DNA from: Liolophura sinensis | Lineage: Eukaryota > Mollusca > Polyplacophora > Chitonida > Chitonidae | Assembly (NCBI RefSeq): GCF_032854445.1 | Contig: NC_088302.1 | Coordinates: forward strand, 17,481,338 to 17,545,337 | DNA: 64,000 nt | Direction: 5' to 3' | In this document: positions 10,086 through 23,300 of the stretch, piece by piece | Layout of the letters: each line of letters opens with the position of its first letter | Position numbering within the stretch: position 1 is the first letter of the stretch | Notes under the pieces: generated by a model | Seen by the model: only the letters and a program-made list of their open reading frames with translations | The model's database searches: none | Told to the model about the DNA's origin: nothing | Made by a program: the position numbers and the translations under genes

Positions 10086-12299
10086 TAGAAACTTAAACGT
10101 ACGCTATATATCCCTGTAAGAGACATTTCCTGGTTCAGGCAGTTCTGCCATTGTCCCCTCAGAAAATAACGTTTATTACAGGCAATGTCTCCATTCAACT
10201 CCTTCGTCATGCACGATGGAACGATTCTATGTTGGTTTAAAAATTCCAAGCAGCTTTACCCTGTGCATAGTTAATGAATCTCGAAATTTCGTCCTTCAGT
10301 TAGGAAAAAGGTTTCAAAGGATAGCAAGGAAGTTGACATAATTCTTGGCCACAACAACAGACCGCAAAGCCGTGAGAAAAGACAGCAGACTAATGTAATA
10401 AATGATCAGGGTAGACAACGTTTTTGCATTAAAAATGACTACTCGTAGATAAGGAGGATCATCGGTAACATGATAAAAACCACTTTCATTAGTTCTCTTT
10501 TCAATGCATAAGAAAAATGGAGCACTGTATGTATGTCAGTAAACCATTGTGTCCTCCGGACGATTCCGCTCCCGAGGCCTTCAACAAAGTGGATTTTGCA
10601 CAGTCCTCTTGACCTTTGCTCTTATTCCAAACCGCAGGGTATTACTGTCAAAGCAATTTAGACAGAAAATACAGTTAAGCGTGTGTTGTCAATCCATGCA
10701 GCCACATCCAAGAGAGTGTCTATAGCTGTTCTGGAGGAATGCTCTCAGGATCATCCTATACACAAAAGCTTCAAGGATGAAGTGGTCTTTACCTACCTCT
10801 TTGGATGGGGGCTTGTAGGTCGTTTTGTCGACTCATCATTGTTAGCTTTGCTTGTTCAGTTTGGTCTCATCCTGTATCTTTTTCAGGTTACATAATAATC
10901 AGTTCTAGCTGTATATGTATGGAATGCATGTATCACTCATAGCCGTATTTTGCATGTAGAAGGACGTTTGGAAGGGAAGGTTTGTCATATGGATCTATGA
11001 ACATTTAAGTTTTAGTTTTCTTCTGAATTGAAAGAAAAATATACAAAGCTCTGCTTAATTGGGGTGTCTACAAGCTGGATTGTCGATGGACACTGGACAA
11101 AAATAAACATTTTATGTATACGCTGTCCATACCATTGTACTATTATACGCTACGTTAATGTAAGACTAAAATCGTGAAACCTCTGAACATCTAACACGTC
11201 TATAGTGTGTAGTAATGCAGTTGCACATGTCTTTGACACTCCAACAGATCGATGCTGATACGGAATCCGATGACCTTCTGCCCCAGGCAAAATAACGTGT
11301 GCTCTGGTGAGGTCCAATTACCTCACAGAATGCATCGAGGCGTTCGATATGTCGGGGATAGTAGGAAATTGTAACGCAATACTAGAAGAATGAGACAAAT
11401 GATTAACCATGGGTATACCCGAAGTAATGGTGAATTGCCCACAAACAGGCAGGCTAAACTACGATTTGTAACCAGGGTAGAGACCGACACGCCATCCTAC
11501 CCGCATGGTTGCCCCCGCTTCCCAATTGTGCGCTTTTTTGCCTACGCAATGTTTACTTTTCGTAAAAGTGTTGATTGGAAATCCATGTTCATATTATTTG
11601 AGCAACAGGCCTCTGATTATCAGGAGAATAATAGGTTGGACATTTTCCAATGTTGTATTAATTTACCGAGATAATTACAAGTAACAGTCGGCATTTACAA
11701 TCGACAACGAGTTGTTTCCTGTAAAGGACGGGCATGTCCCCCACGTATCGCTTTGAATCTGTACAATGGACCTTGGCCTCTTATCGGCCCATAGACAGAT
11801 CGAAGGACAACTTTTTAGAAATCAATTTTATCGTAACTCCTCCTGTGTTAAATACACTACTTGTGACATTTCGGATTTAATACGTCGCTTCCAGACATCA
11901 AAATCGTCCACAATCTAAGCTGCTATAATAAAACTGATAGTGTAACTGTACCTGCTACAACTTGTACACGCATCACATCTTTTAAATAATGTCGAAATGT
12001 TGAATTTAATTTTTCTGCGCGATTTTGCGTTGAATCTTGTTCGTTTAAACTTGACGTTAAACTCAGCTTTTTTATATAAAAGTCTTTTAAATAGATTTTG
12101 GTTGTTAAGAAATCAATTATTTTAGGGGGAATGGAAGTTTCATTTTACTTGACACTTTAATAGTATTACTGCTTGCGTATATCAATATCAAAGTTAAGGT
12201 ACTATCGAGGATGCAAACACACTTTTTTATTCTATGAGAGAAGGGCCTGTGCCAATACGCTGCCTTACTTACCTAACCCTTCTATAGCAATAGTACATC

Positions 12300-12460
12300 T
12301 ACACATGACATCAACATGGAGAGAAAACTAGAGCAGCAACAACAGTGTGATGTTTTGACAAATGGTCACATGTAACCGGTGCAATCCAGCATCTTGCCAA
12401 TTTGCCCTAGTTAAGATTTTATTCTAATTGTTATTACAAATGCTTAAAAGGAAAACAGCT
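12300..12460. repeat. Dispersed repeat R, second copy in unit 1
   Basis: Same series of words as at 9945 in the same orientation: GAGAGAAAACTAGAGCAGCA, GACAAATGGTCACATGTAAC, CGGTGCAATCCAGC, TTGTTATTACAAATGCTTAA. It lies about 2.35 kb downstream of the first copy. Equivalents are near 18,008, 23,683, 29,395 and 35,080. Confidence 0.65.
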
Positions 12461-12839
12461 AACACACAGTGGCTGAAGGAGGAATATTCATGTATGTCCT
12501 GGGTTGAAAGTCAACCCAACATTTGCGAAACACAACCGATTGTGTATCTCGCACAAATGTACTCGTGCACATCGTAAACCAACATGGGTAAGAGTAATTT
12601 ATGGACTTGATTTCATGAGTAGCCAGAACATATTATTCATGCCTATCTCTTTGTAAGAAAGAAAATTATTTTATTATTATTATTCATGGTCAGTATTTCA
12701 TGACTTTAAAGCGCGAGTTGATATTGACAGGCCATGCGCCACCTGTGTCCCCAGCTTTTAAGACGTACTCTTTTCTAACAGCAGAGGTTCCAGTACATGT
12801 ATTTTAACATGATGTTTTCAAAAAGACAACTTGTTCCTG

Positions 12840-13385
12840 CTTAACGGGTATAGCACTTTTGTACCAGATCAACGGGTAGTGAGCTTGTGCCTGATCAACT
12901 GGTATTGGCACGCTTGTACCAGATCAACGTGTAGTGCCCTTGTACCTGATCAACGGCTGGGGAGCCTGTACATGTTCAGCGAGGAGGGAGATTGCACGTA
13001 ATAAACAAGATGTCAGTCTAACTAGTATCTGGTAACCTGGGAAACCCGTGTCATCGTGATAATCCCCATGTTTGACGCCATCAAGGAGTTGCGCTCAATC
13101 AGCAAGAAGCCATGCAGCATGTGCTTGATGACGGGAATTGAGGAGATTTACGTGATCAGAGAAAGGAACATTTTACTGATCAACGTTTAAAAGAGCTTGT
13201 ACATACGTAATCAACGACGAAGGGCGGTTGTACATAATCAACTTTAGGCGAGTTTATATATTTACATGATCAACGGAAAAACTAGTCTACACATGTACGA
13301 GATCAAAGTTAAATGAGCTTATACATGTACGTAATCGACGAGAAACGAACATGTAATGTGATCAAGGGGAAGCGAGTATGTGTGT
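12840..13385. repeat. Decayed ~25-bp GATCAACG minisatellite (unit 1)
   Basis: Imperfect repeats built on TTGTACCTGATCAACG plus a GTAGTGAGC-type spacer, clearest at 12,850-12,985 and increasingly degenerate to about 13,385 (ACATGATCAACGG, TACGTAATCGACG). Equivalent stretches lie near 18,535-19,080, 24,208-24,755 and 29,923-30,470; it is deleted from unit 5. Confidence 0.75.
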
Positions 13386-13456
13386 GATATTGTAAAGGTA
13401 GCTTGTGTGTGAATATTGGAATGATTGGGTGACAATATTCTAAAACGTTATACATA

Positions 13457-13897
13457 TACTCAGCAAAAATCTAAACGTACGGAACAGTTTTATATTGTTT
13501 TCTCTCAGTTATAAATACCGTTTTAACTCAACAATTAGGGCTAGCATTTATTATCAATAATGGCTTCAATTTCCACCAGATTTTCACATTTAGGGCAATA
13601 ATCCAGAAGCTTTGGCAGCGTGAAAACCGAGTTGTTGGTATTCACAGTTCACAGCACCCAGTCCCGAGTGTCTCCATGCAGCCTTCGCATCACAAAGCGC
13701 ATGAACTGTGATCACCGACCGATCTGTTTTCACGCTGCCATAGCTCCTTGATAATGGCCCTGAAATATAAAAATCTGGTGAAATTTGAAGCCACTATTGA
13801 TAATGAATACTTACCCTTAATGATGAATTAACACTTTTTTTATAATGAGAGGAAACCATATGAAATTGTTTCGTGCATTAATGTTTTTTGTTGAGTA
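13457..13897. mobile_element. Foldback MITE, Tc1/mariner-like (unit 1)
   Basis: The 441-bp segment is almost wholly palindromic, with two arms of about 200 bp. The left end reads TACTCAGCAAAAATCTAAACG; the right end, on the other strand, reads TACTCAACAAAAAACATTAA. Further matched blocks are ATTTATTATCAATAATGG / ATTCATTATCAATAGTGG and GGCAGCGTGAAAAC in both arms. A TA lies immediately outside each end, as expected for Tc1/mariner elements. No transposase is encoded, so it is non-autonomous. Confidence 0.8.
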
Positions 13898-14469
13898 TAT
13901 ATAAAGACTCTCCAAGTTATTACGATGGCAGCAAAAATCCTCCTGAAACTATCGCGGATTCGAATTCTTGCATCAAAATGGTTACCTTCTTTATCTGGAA
14001 GGCTGTTTTGCGACCGGAACCATTACCATCAACACGCACGGAATATTCCGTGTTCCCATGACTGGTTCCATGAGCTAGTTTGCTGACGCTTGGCTGGGAC
14101 ATCTGATCGATCTCTAGTTTAGTTGGTCAGATTCTGTCGACGAAAGCCGTTACACTGATGCTTTATGTGTCCAGTGTATGTTTTATACCGACATAACATG
14201 TCGATAGTTTACTACTTTAGGGTTCAACCCCGTTTGTTTATTAGGGCGTTCAACACCTTAATCAAGGCTACTTTTGGCCTGATGCTGGGACAAATAAGAA
14301 CCATAAGCAGTCTGCGCAGGTTAAAGAGTTTGTGAGATATGACGAACTTACAATATCTGCCCTTTACCTCTGGTTACGTTGATTAAATAGTCACAGTACA
14401 GGAGAGGAGCAGGTGTGATTTCCGTAAAGGTAAAACAATTAAATGTAGATCACAAAAGTACTCATGGAG

Positions 14470-14625
14470 TAAGACATTGATGAATTGATTTTTGCTTCAC
14501 GTCGTAGTGAGAACTTTTCACATTCCACTGAGAGCCAGGTTTGTGGGTGGAAAACACCGGTCGAACGCACGAACTAATTAGTCGAAGATCTGAGTCCGCT
14601 CTTTTATTATCTGAGCCAACTTGTG
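14470..14625 (-). mobile_element. Family C SINE remnant at unit end (unit 1)
   Basis: On the minus strand: a head with an A-box-like TTGGCTCAGATAATAAAAGA, then a truncated B-box region (GTGCGTTCGACC), then ACCCACAAACCTGGCTCTCA and the 3' end CGACGTGAAGCAAAAATCAA. About 47 bp including most of the B box are missing compared with the unit-5 copy. The tail CGACGTTAAGCAAAAATCAA is familiar from molluscan SINEs. It ends about 10 bp from the tandem junction. Confidence 0.7.
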
Positions 14626-17600
14626 TTCTTAGAAAAACGACGGTGGATGTCCACACGGGCCGACTGGCGCCGGAGATTATAAAGCAGTACGTTATCGGAC
14701 GATTTCGATGTGTGCTTGCGTAATATTCATTTTTACACTGGGAACTCAACACAAATGGTATACCAACTAGTGATGGTTATTCCACTTTGTAACCTGAAAC
14801 CGAAATCAATGATAGAGACACAGGTATCCATTACATGCTCTTCCAAATAATACATCGACGCCGACCAGAGTAGATGCTTCATACCGCCACAATGACTGGC
14901 AGATATGACTTGTCATCATTATGCAGGAACAGCCCTATGGTCGTTGTTGTTGTTCTAGAGGATTGTGTTAGATCTTGGCCATGGTTTGCATGTTTAAAAC
15001 GTTTACTTGCCGTAGATCGTGGTACTGGACATTTGTTGTTTTACTCTGCTGTCATCTAGCATAACTTAAGTATTTGGTCTTATGGTCAGTTTAGCCTGTG
15101 ATTATAAACTACAGATCAGCCCTTATGACATTACATATTTATGGTAGACCTGACAGCCAATCAGTAATTCAGTGGGAAAGATCTTCAATTAATGGCTTAG
15201 TCGGATTAAGCATTGTTTTTGCGGCAGCCCACTGGCCTCTGACCATTACGGTCACAGGCTCATATCCATTGTTTGCTAGTTCAGTTTTAAAATTCAGTCA
15301 GGGGATTTATCTAATGGTTTACTCCAGGCTCTCCGGTTTCCTGTGTTCATATAAATTAAGGGCCTTATGTAAATGACAAGGCATGAGTACGTCGTATGAG
15401 ATTTTTCTATTGTTGGACGACAACACCGGTACTCAATGTATGACTTAAACTACAATAACCCATAAACTAAATAACAAAAGTTTACTAGTTAGCGGTTCTC
15501 TTCAAACGTTTTAAATGCTTTCTATAATTTAGTCTTAAAAGGTTATAGTATAGGCAAATACTATTTCTCGCACTCTGTGTGCACAGCATATTTATGGTCG
15601 AGACATTCATAGAAACAAAGGCGACTTAAACTGTAATATAACTTCTCTACCTCAGTTTCACAGGGAGCGCTGAAAACATATATCATATAAAAGACTATAG
15701 CATAAAGAGTAAAACCAGAGCACTGACAACAGACTGATGGTTGGCAAATGGACACACCTAACCGGTGAAATCCAAGCTCTTGTCCATTTAGCTAACTTAG
15801 GATTTATTATAATTGTTCATGTAAATGCTTAAATGGTAGAAACTTAAACGTACGCTATATATCCCTGTCAGAGACATTTCCTGGTTCAGGCAGTTCTACC
15901 GTTATCCCCTCAGAAAATAGCGTTTTTTACAGGCAATGTCTCCATTCAACTACTTTGTCATGCACGATGGAACGATTCTATGTTGGTTTAGAAATTCCAA
16001 GCAGCTTTACCCTGTGCATAGCCTTCTTAATGAATCTCGAAATTTCGTCCTTCAGTTAGGAAAAAGGTTTCAAAGGATAGCAAGGAAGTTGACATTATTA
16101 TTGGCCACAACAACAGACCGCAAAGCCGTGAGACAAGACAGCAGACTAATGTAATAAATGATCAGGGTAGACAACGTTTGTGCATTAAAAATGACCACTC
16201 CTAGATTAAAAGGATCATCGGTAACATGATAAAAACCACTTTCATTAGTGTGTATGTCAGTAAACCATTGTGACCTCAGGATGATTCCGCTCCCGAGGCC
16301 TTCAAAAAAGTGGATTTGGCACAGTCCTCTTGACCTTTGCTCTTATTCCAAACAGCAGGGTATTACTGTCAAAGCAATTTAGACAGAAAATACAGTTAAG
16401 CGTGTGTTGTCAATCCATGCAGCCACATCCAAGAGAGTGTCTATAGCTGTTCTGGAGGAATGCTCCCGGGATCATCCTATACACAAAAACTTCAAGGAAG
16501 AAGTGTTCTTTACCTCTTTGGATGGGGGCTTGTAGTCGTTTTGTCGACTCATCATTGTTAGCTTTGCTTGTTCAGTTTGGTCTCATCCTGTATCTTTTTC
16601 AGGTTACATAATAATCAGTTCTAGCTGTATATGTATGGAATGCATGTATCACTCATAGCCGTATTTTGCATGTAGAAGACGTTTGGAAGGAAGGTTTGTC
16701 ATATGGATCTATGAACATTTAAGTTTTAGTTTCTTCTGAATTGAAAGAAAAATATACAAAGCTCTGCTTAATTGGGTGTCTACAAGCTGGATTGTCGATG
16801 ACACTGGACAAAAATAAACATTTTATGTATACGCTGTCCATACCATTGTACTATTATACGCTACGTTAATGTAAGACTAAATCGTGAAACCTCTGAACAT
16901 CTAACACGTCTATAGTGTGTAGTAATGCAGTTGCACATGTCTTTGACACTCCAACAGATCGATGCTGATTGGGAATCCGAGGACTTTCTGCCCCAGGCAA
17001 ATAACGTGTGCTCTGGTGAGGTCCAATTACCTCACAGAATGCATCGAGGCGTTCGATATGTCGGGGATAGTAGGAAATTGTAACGCAATACTAGAAGAAT
17101 GAGACAAATGATTAACCATGGGTATACCCGAAGTAATGGTGAATTGCCCACAAACAGGCAGGCTAAACTACGATTTGTAACCAGGGTAGAGACCGACACG
17201 CCATCCTACCCGCATGGTTGCCCCCGCTTCCCAATTGTGCGCTTTTTGCCTACGCAATGTTTACTTTTCGTAAAAGTGTTGATTGGAAATCCATGTTCAT
17301 ATTATTTGAGCAACAGGCTTCTGATTATCAGGAGAATAATAGGTGGACATTTTCCAATGTTGTATTAATTTACCGAGATAATTACAAGTAACGGTCGGCA
17401 TTTACAATCGACAACGAGTTGTTTCCTGTAAAGGACGGGCATGTCCCCCACGTATCGCTTTGAATCTGTACAATGGACCTTGGCCTCTTATCGGCCCATA
17501 GACAGATCGAAGGACAACTTTTTAGAAATAAATTTTATCGTAACTCCTCCTGTGTTAAATACACTACGTGTGACATTCGGATTTAATACGTCGCTTCCAG

Positions 17601-19155
17601 ACATCAAAATCGTCCACAATCTAAGCTGCTATAATAAAACTGATAGTGTAACTGTACCTGCTACAACTTGTACACGCATCACATCTTTTAAATAATGTCG
17701 AAATGTTGAATTTAATTTTTCTGCGCGATTTTGCGTTGAATCTTGTTCGTTTAAACTTGACGTTAAACTCAGCTTTTTTATATAAAAGTCTTTTAAATAG
17801 ATTTGGTTGTTAAGAAATCAAATTATTTAGGGGGAATGGAAGTTTCATTTTACTTGACACTTTAATAGTATTACTGCTTGCGTATATCAATATCAAAGTT
17901 AAGGTACTATCGAGGATGCAAACACACTTTTTTATTCTATGAGAGAAGGCCTGTGCCAATACGCTGCCTTACTTACCTAACCCTTCTATAGCAATAGTAC
18001 ATCTACACATGACATCAACATGGAGAGAAAACTAGAGCAGCAACAACAGTGTGATGTTTGACAAATGGTCACATGTAACCGGTGCAATCCAGCATCTTGC
18101 CAATTTGCCCTAGTTAAGATTTTATTCTAATTGTTATTACAAATGCTTAAAAGGAAACAGCTAACACACAGTGGCTGAAGGAGAATATTCATGTATGTCT
18201 GGGTTGAAAGTCAATCCAACATTTGCGAACACAACCGATTGTGTATCTCGCACAAATGTACTCGTGCACATCGTAAACCAACATGGGTAAGAGTAATTTA
18301 TGGACTTGATTTCATGAGTAGCCAGAACATATTATTCATGCCTATCTCTTTGTAAGAAAGAAAATTATTTTATTATTATTATTCATGGTCAGTATTTCAT
18401 GACTTTAAAGCGCGAGTTGATATTGACAGGCCATGCGCCACCTGTGTCCCCAGCTTTTAAGACGTACTCTTTTCTAACAGCAGAGGTTCCAGTACATGTA
18501 TTTTAACATGATGTTTTCAAAAAGACAACTTGTTCCTGCTTAACGGGTATAGCACTTTTGTACCAGATCAACGGGTAGTGAGCTTGTGCCTGATCAACTG
18601 GTATGGCACGCTTGTACCAGATCAACGTGTAGTGCCCTTGTACCTGATCAACGGCTGGGGAGCCTGTACATGTTCAGCGAGGAGGGAGATTGCACGTAAT
18701 AAACAAGATGTCAGTCTAACTAGTATCTGGTAACCTGGGAACCCGTGTCATCGTGATAATCCCCATGTTTGACGCCAATCAAGGAGTTGCGCTCAATCAG
18801 CAAGAAGCCATGCAGCATGTGCTTGATGACGGGGAATTGAGGAGATTTTACGTGATCAGAGGAAAGGAACATTTTACTGATCAACGTTAAAAGAGCTTGT
18901 ACATACGTAATCAACGACGAAGGCGGTTGTACATAATCAACGTTAGGCGAGTTTATATATTTACATGATCAACGGAAAACTAGTCTACACATGTACGAGA
19001 TCAAAGTTAAATGAGCTTATACATGTACGTAATCGACGAGAAACGAACATGTAATGTGATCAAGGGGAAGCGAGTATGTGTGTGATAATTGTAAAGGTAG
19101 CTTGTGTGTGAATATTGGAATGATTGGGTGACAATATTCTAAAACGTTATACATA

Positions 19156-19596
19156 TACTCAGCAAAAATCTAAACGTACGGAACAGTTTTATATTGTTTT
19201 CTCTCAGTTATAAATACCGTTTTAACTCAACAATTAGGGCTAGCATTTATTATCAATAATGGCTTCAATTTCCACCAGATTTTCACATTTAGCGCAATAA
19301 TCCAGAAGCTTTGGCAGCGTGAAAACCGAGTTGTTGGTATTCACAGTTCACAGCACCCAGTCCCGAGTGTCTCCATGCAGCCTTCGCATCACAAAGCGCA
19401 TGAACTGTGATCACCGACCGATCTGTTTTCACGCTGCCATAGCTCCTTGATAATGGCCCTGAAATATAAAAATCTGGTGAAATTTGAAGCCACTATTGAT
19501 AATGAATACTTACCCTTAATGATGAATTAACACTTTTTTTAATAATGAGAGGAAACCATATGAAATTGTTTCGTGCATTAATGTTTTTGTTGAGTA
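19156..19596. mobile_element. Foldback MITE (unit 2)
   Basis: Same palindromic element at the equivalent position, 441 bp, TA on both sides. Its presence in units 1-4 at one site shows it was in the unit before amplification and did not jump in separately. Confidence 0.8.
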
Positions 19597-20167
19597 TATA
19601 TAAAGACTCTCCAAGTTATTACGATGGCAGCAAAATCCTCCTGAAACTATCGCGGATTCGAATTCTTGCATCAAAATGGTTACCTTCTTTATCTGGAAGG
19701 CTGTTTTGCGACCGGAACCATTACCATCAACACGCACGGAATATTCCGTGTTCCCATGACTGGTTCCATGAGCTAGTTTGCTGACGCTTGGCTGGGACAT
19801 CTGATCGATCTCTAGTTTAGTTGGTCAGATTCTGTCGACGAAAGCCGTTACACTGATGCTTTATGTGTCCAGTGTATGTTTTATACCGACATAACATGTC
19901 GATAGTTTACTACTTTAGGGTTCAACCCCGTTTGTTTATTAGGGCGTTCAACACCTTAATCAAGGCTACTTTTGGCCTGATGCTGGGACAAATAAGAACC
20001 ATAAGCAGTCTGCGCAGGTTAAAGAGTTTGTGAGATATGACGAACTTACAATATCTGCCCTTTACCTCTGGTTACGTTGATTAAATAGTCACAGTACAGG
20101 AGAGGAGCAGGTGTGATTTCCGTAAAGGTAAAACAATTAAATGTAGATCACAAAAGTACTCATGGAG

Positions 20168-20323
20168 TAAGACATTGATGAATTGATTTTTGCTTCACGT
20201 CGTAGTGAGAACTTTTCACATTCCACTGAGAGCCAGGTTTGTGGGTGGAAAACACCGGTCGAACGCACGAACTAATTAGTCGAAGATCTGAGTCCGCTCT
20301 TTTATTATCTGAGCCAACTTGTG
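20168..20323 (-). mobile_element. Family C SINE remnant (unit 2)
   Basis: Equivalent of the copy at 14,470 with the same 47-bp internal loss, so the deletion predates amplification of units 1-4. Confidence 0.7.
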
Positions 20324-23300
20324 TTCTTAGAAAAACGACGGTGGATGTCCACACGGGCCGACTGGCGCCGGAGATTATAAAGCAGTACGTTATCGGACGA
20401 TTTCGATGTGTGCTTGCGTAATATTCATTTTTACACTGGGAACTCAACACAAATGGTATACCAACTAGTGATGGTTATTCACTTTGTAACCTGAAACCGA
20501 AATCAATGATAGAGACACAGGTATCCATTACATGCTCTTCCAAATAATACATCGACGCCGACCAGAGTAGATGCTTCATACCGCCACAATGACTGGCAGA
20601 TATGACTTGTCATCATTATGCAGGAACAGCCCTATGGTCGTTGTTGTTGTTCTAGAGGATTGTGTTAGATCTTGGCCATGGTTTGCATGTTTAAAACGTT
20701 TACTTGCCGTAGATCGTGGTACTGGACATTTGTTGTTTTACTCTGCTGTCATCTAGCATAACTTAAGTATTTGGTCTTATGGTCAGTTTAGCCTGTGATT
20801 ATAAACTACAGATCAGCCCTTATGACATTACATATTTATGGTAGACCTGACAGCCAATCAGTAATTCAGTGGGAAAGATCTTCAATTAATGGCTTAGTCG
20901 GATTAAGCATTGTTTTTGCGGCAGCCCACTGGCCTCTGACCATTACGGTCACAGGCTCATATCCATTGTTTGCTAGTTCAGTTTTAAAATTCAGTCAGGG
21001 GATTTATCTAATGGTTTACTCCAGGCTCTCCGGTTTCCTGTGTTCATATAAATTAAGGGCCTTATGTAAATGACAAGGCATGAGTACGTCGTATGAGATT
21101 TTTCTATTGTTGGACGACAACACCGGTACTCAATGTATGACTTAAACTACAATAACCCATAAACTAAATAACAAAAGTTTACTAGTTAGCGGTTCTCTTC
21201 AAACGTTTTAAATGCTTTCTATAATTTAGTCTTAAAAGGTTATAGTATAGGCAAATACTATTTCTCGCACTCTGTGTGCACAGCATATTTATGGTCGAGA
21301 CATTCATAGAAACAAAGGCGACTTAAACTGTAATATAACTTCTCTACCTCAGTTTCACAGGGAGCGCTGAAAACATATATCATATAAAAGACTATAGCAT
21401 AAAGAGTAAAACCAGAGCACTGACAACAGACTGATGGTTGGCAAATGGACACACCTAACCGGTGAAATCCAAGCTCTTGTCCATTTAGCTAACTTAGGAT
21501 TTATTATAATTGTTCATGTAAATGCTTAAATGGTAGAAACTTAAACGTACGCTATATATCCCTGTCAGAGACATTTCCTGGTTCAGGCAGTTCTACCGTT
21601 ATCCCCTCAGAAAATAGCGTTTTTTACAGGCAATGTCTCCATTCAACTACTTTGTCATGCACGATGGAACGATTCTATGTTGGTTTAGAAATTCCAAGCA
21701 GCTTTACCCTGTGCATAGCCTTCTTAATGAATCTCGAAATTTCGTCCTTCAGTTAGGAAAAAGGTTTCAAAGGATAGCAAGGAAGTTGACATTATTATTG
21801 GCCACAACAACAGACCGCAAAGCCGTGAGACAAGACAGCAGACTAATGTAATAAATGATCAGGGTAGACAACGTTTGTGCATTAAAAATGACCACTCCTA
21901 GATTAAAAGGATCATCGGTAACATGATAAAAACCACTTTCATTAGTGTGTATGTCAGTAAACCATTGTGACCTCAGGATGATTCCGCTCCCGAGGCCTTC
22001 AAAAAAGTGGATTTGGCACAGTCCTCTTGACCTTTGCTCTTATTCCAAACAGCAGGGTATTACTGTCAAAGCAATTTAGACAGAAAATACAGTTAAGCGT
22101 GTGTTGTCAATCCATGCAGCCACATCCAAGAGAGTGTCTATAGCTGTTCTGGAGGAATGCTCCCGGGATCATCCTATACACAAAAACTTCAAGGAAGAAG
22201 TGTTCTTTACCTCTTTGGATGGGGGCTTGTAGTCGTTTTGTCGACTCATCATTGTTAGCTTTGCTTGTTCAGTTTGGTCTCATCCTGTATCTTTTTCAGG
22301 TTACATAATAATCAGTTCTAGCTGTATATGTATGGAATGCATGTATCACTCATAGCCGTATTTTGCATGTAGAAGACGTTTGGAAGGAAGGTTTGTCATA
22401 TGGATCTATGAACATTTAAGTTTTAGTTTCTTCTGAATTGAAAGAAAAATATACAAAGCTCTGCTTAATTGGGTGTCTACAAGCTGGATTGTCGATGACA
22501 CTGGACAAAAATAAACATTTTATGTATACGCTGTCCATACCATTGTACTATTATACGCTACGTTAATGTAAGACTAAATCGTGAAACCTCTGAACATCTA
22601 ACACGTCTATAGTGTGTAGTAATGCAGTTGCACATGTCTTTGACACTCCAACAGATCGATGCTGATTGGGAATCCGAGGACTTTCTGCCCCAGGCAAATA
22701 ACGTGTGCTCTGGTGAGGTCCAATTACCTCACAGAATGCATCGAGGCGTTCGATATGTCGGGGAGAGTAGGAAATTGTAACGCAATACTAGAAGAATGAG
22801 ACAAATGATTAACCATGGGTATACTCGAAGTAATGGTGAATTGCCCACAAACAGGCAGGCTAAACTACGATTTGTAACCCGGGTAGAGACCGACACGCCA
22901 TCCTACCCGCATGGTTGCCCCCGCTTCCCAATTGTGCGCTTTTTGCCTACGCAATGTTTACTTTTCGTAAAAGTGTTGATTGGAAATCCATGTTCATATT
23001 ATTTGAGCAACAGGCTTCTGATTATCAGGAGAATAATAGGTGGACATTTTCCAATGTTGTATTAATTTACCGAGATAATTACAAGTAACGGTCGGCATGT
23101 ACAATCGACAACAAGCTGTTTCCTGTAAAGGACGGGCATGTCCCCCACGTATCGCTTTGAATCTGTACAATGGACCTTGGCCTGTTATCGGCCCATAGAC
23201 AGATCGAAGGACAACTTTTTAGAAATAAATTTTATCGTAACTCCTCCTGTGTTAAATACACTACGTGTGACATTCGGATTTAATATGTCGCTTCCAGACA

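Larger units (their letters stand above)
8999..14636 (+). repeat. 5.7-kb tandem unit 1 (5'-truncated)
   Basis: Starts at GAAACCGAAATCAATGACAG, about 160 bp inside the unit, right after the minisatellite. The first half (to about 10,840) is of the same subtype as unit 4 (for example GTAACTTGGTCCTTGTTG near 9171 and 26,303). From about 10,840 to 14,780 it matches unit 2 at nearly every base except for about 30 single-base indels, mostly an extra base in a homopolymer. No coding sequence is conserved; the 84- and 89-codon frames open in other units are shifted or altered here. Confidence 0.93.
14637..20334 (+). repeat. 5.7-kb tandem unit 2
   Basis: A 5698-bp full unit. Its first ~2.4 kb (14,780-17,060) is indistinguishable by eye from 20,477-22,757 of unit 3, at a constant 5697-bp offset. 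It contains the dispersed repeat at about 15,700-15,845 and 18,008-18,165, the GATCAACG minisatellite at about 18,535-19,080, a foldback MITE at 19,156-19,596 and the decayed SINE at about 20,168-20,323. Short open frames inside have no domains and their differences between units are largely amino-acid-changing, so I regard the unit as non-coding. Confidence 0.95.

Noticed and set aside
17099-17368. 89-codon ORF MRQMINHGYTRSN... repeated in units 1-4
   Set aside because: Identity follows the recent tandem duplication; the frame is shifted in units 1 and 5; no homology recognised.
17441-17695. 84-codon ORF conserved in units 2-5 (also 23,138, 28,853, 34,516)
   Set aside because: The differences I could read between units all change the amino acid (S/C, T/M, S/R, T/S), it is broken in unit 1, and no domain is seen. 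Conservation reflects recent duplication.
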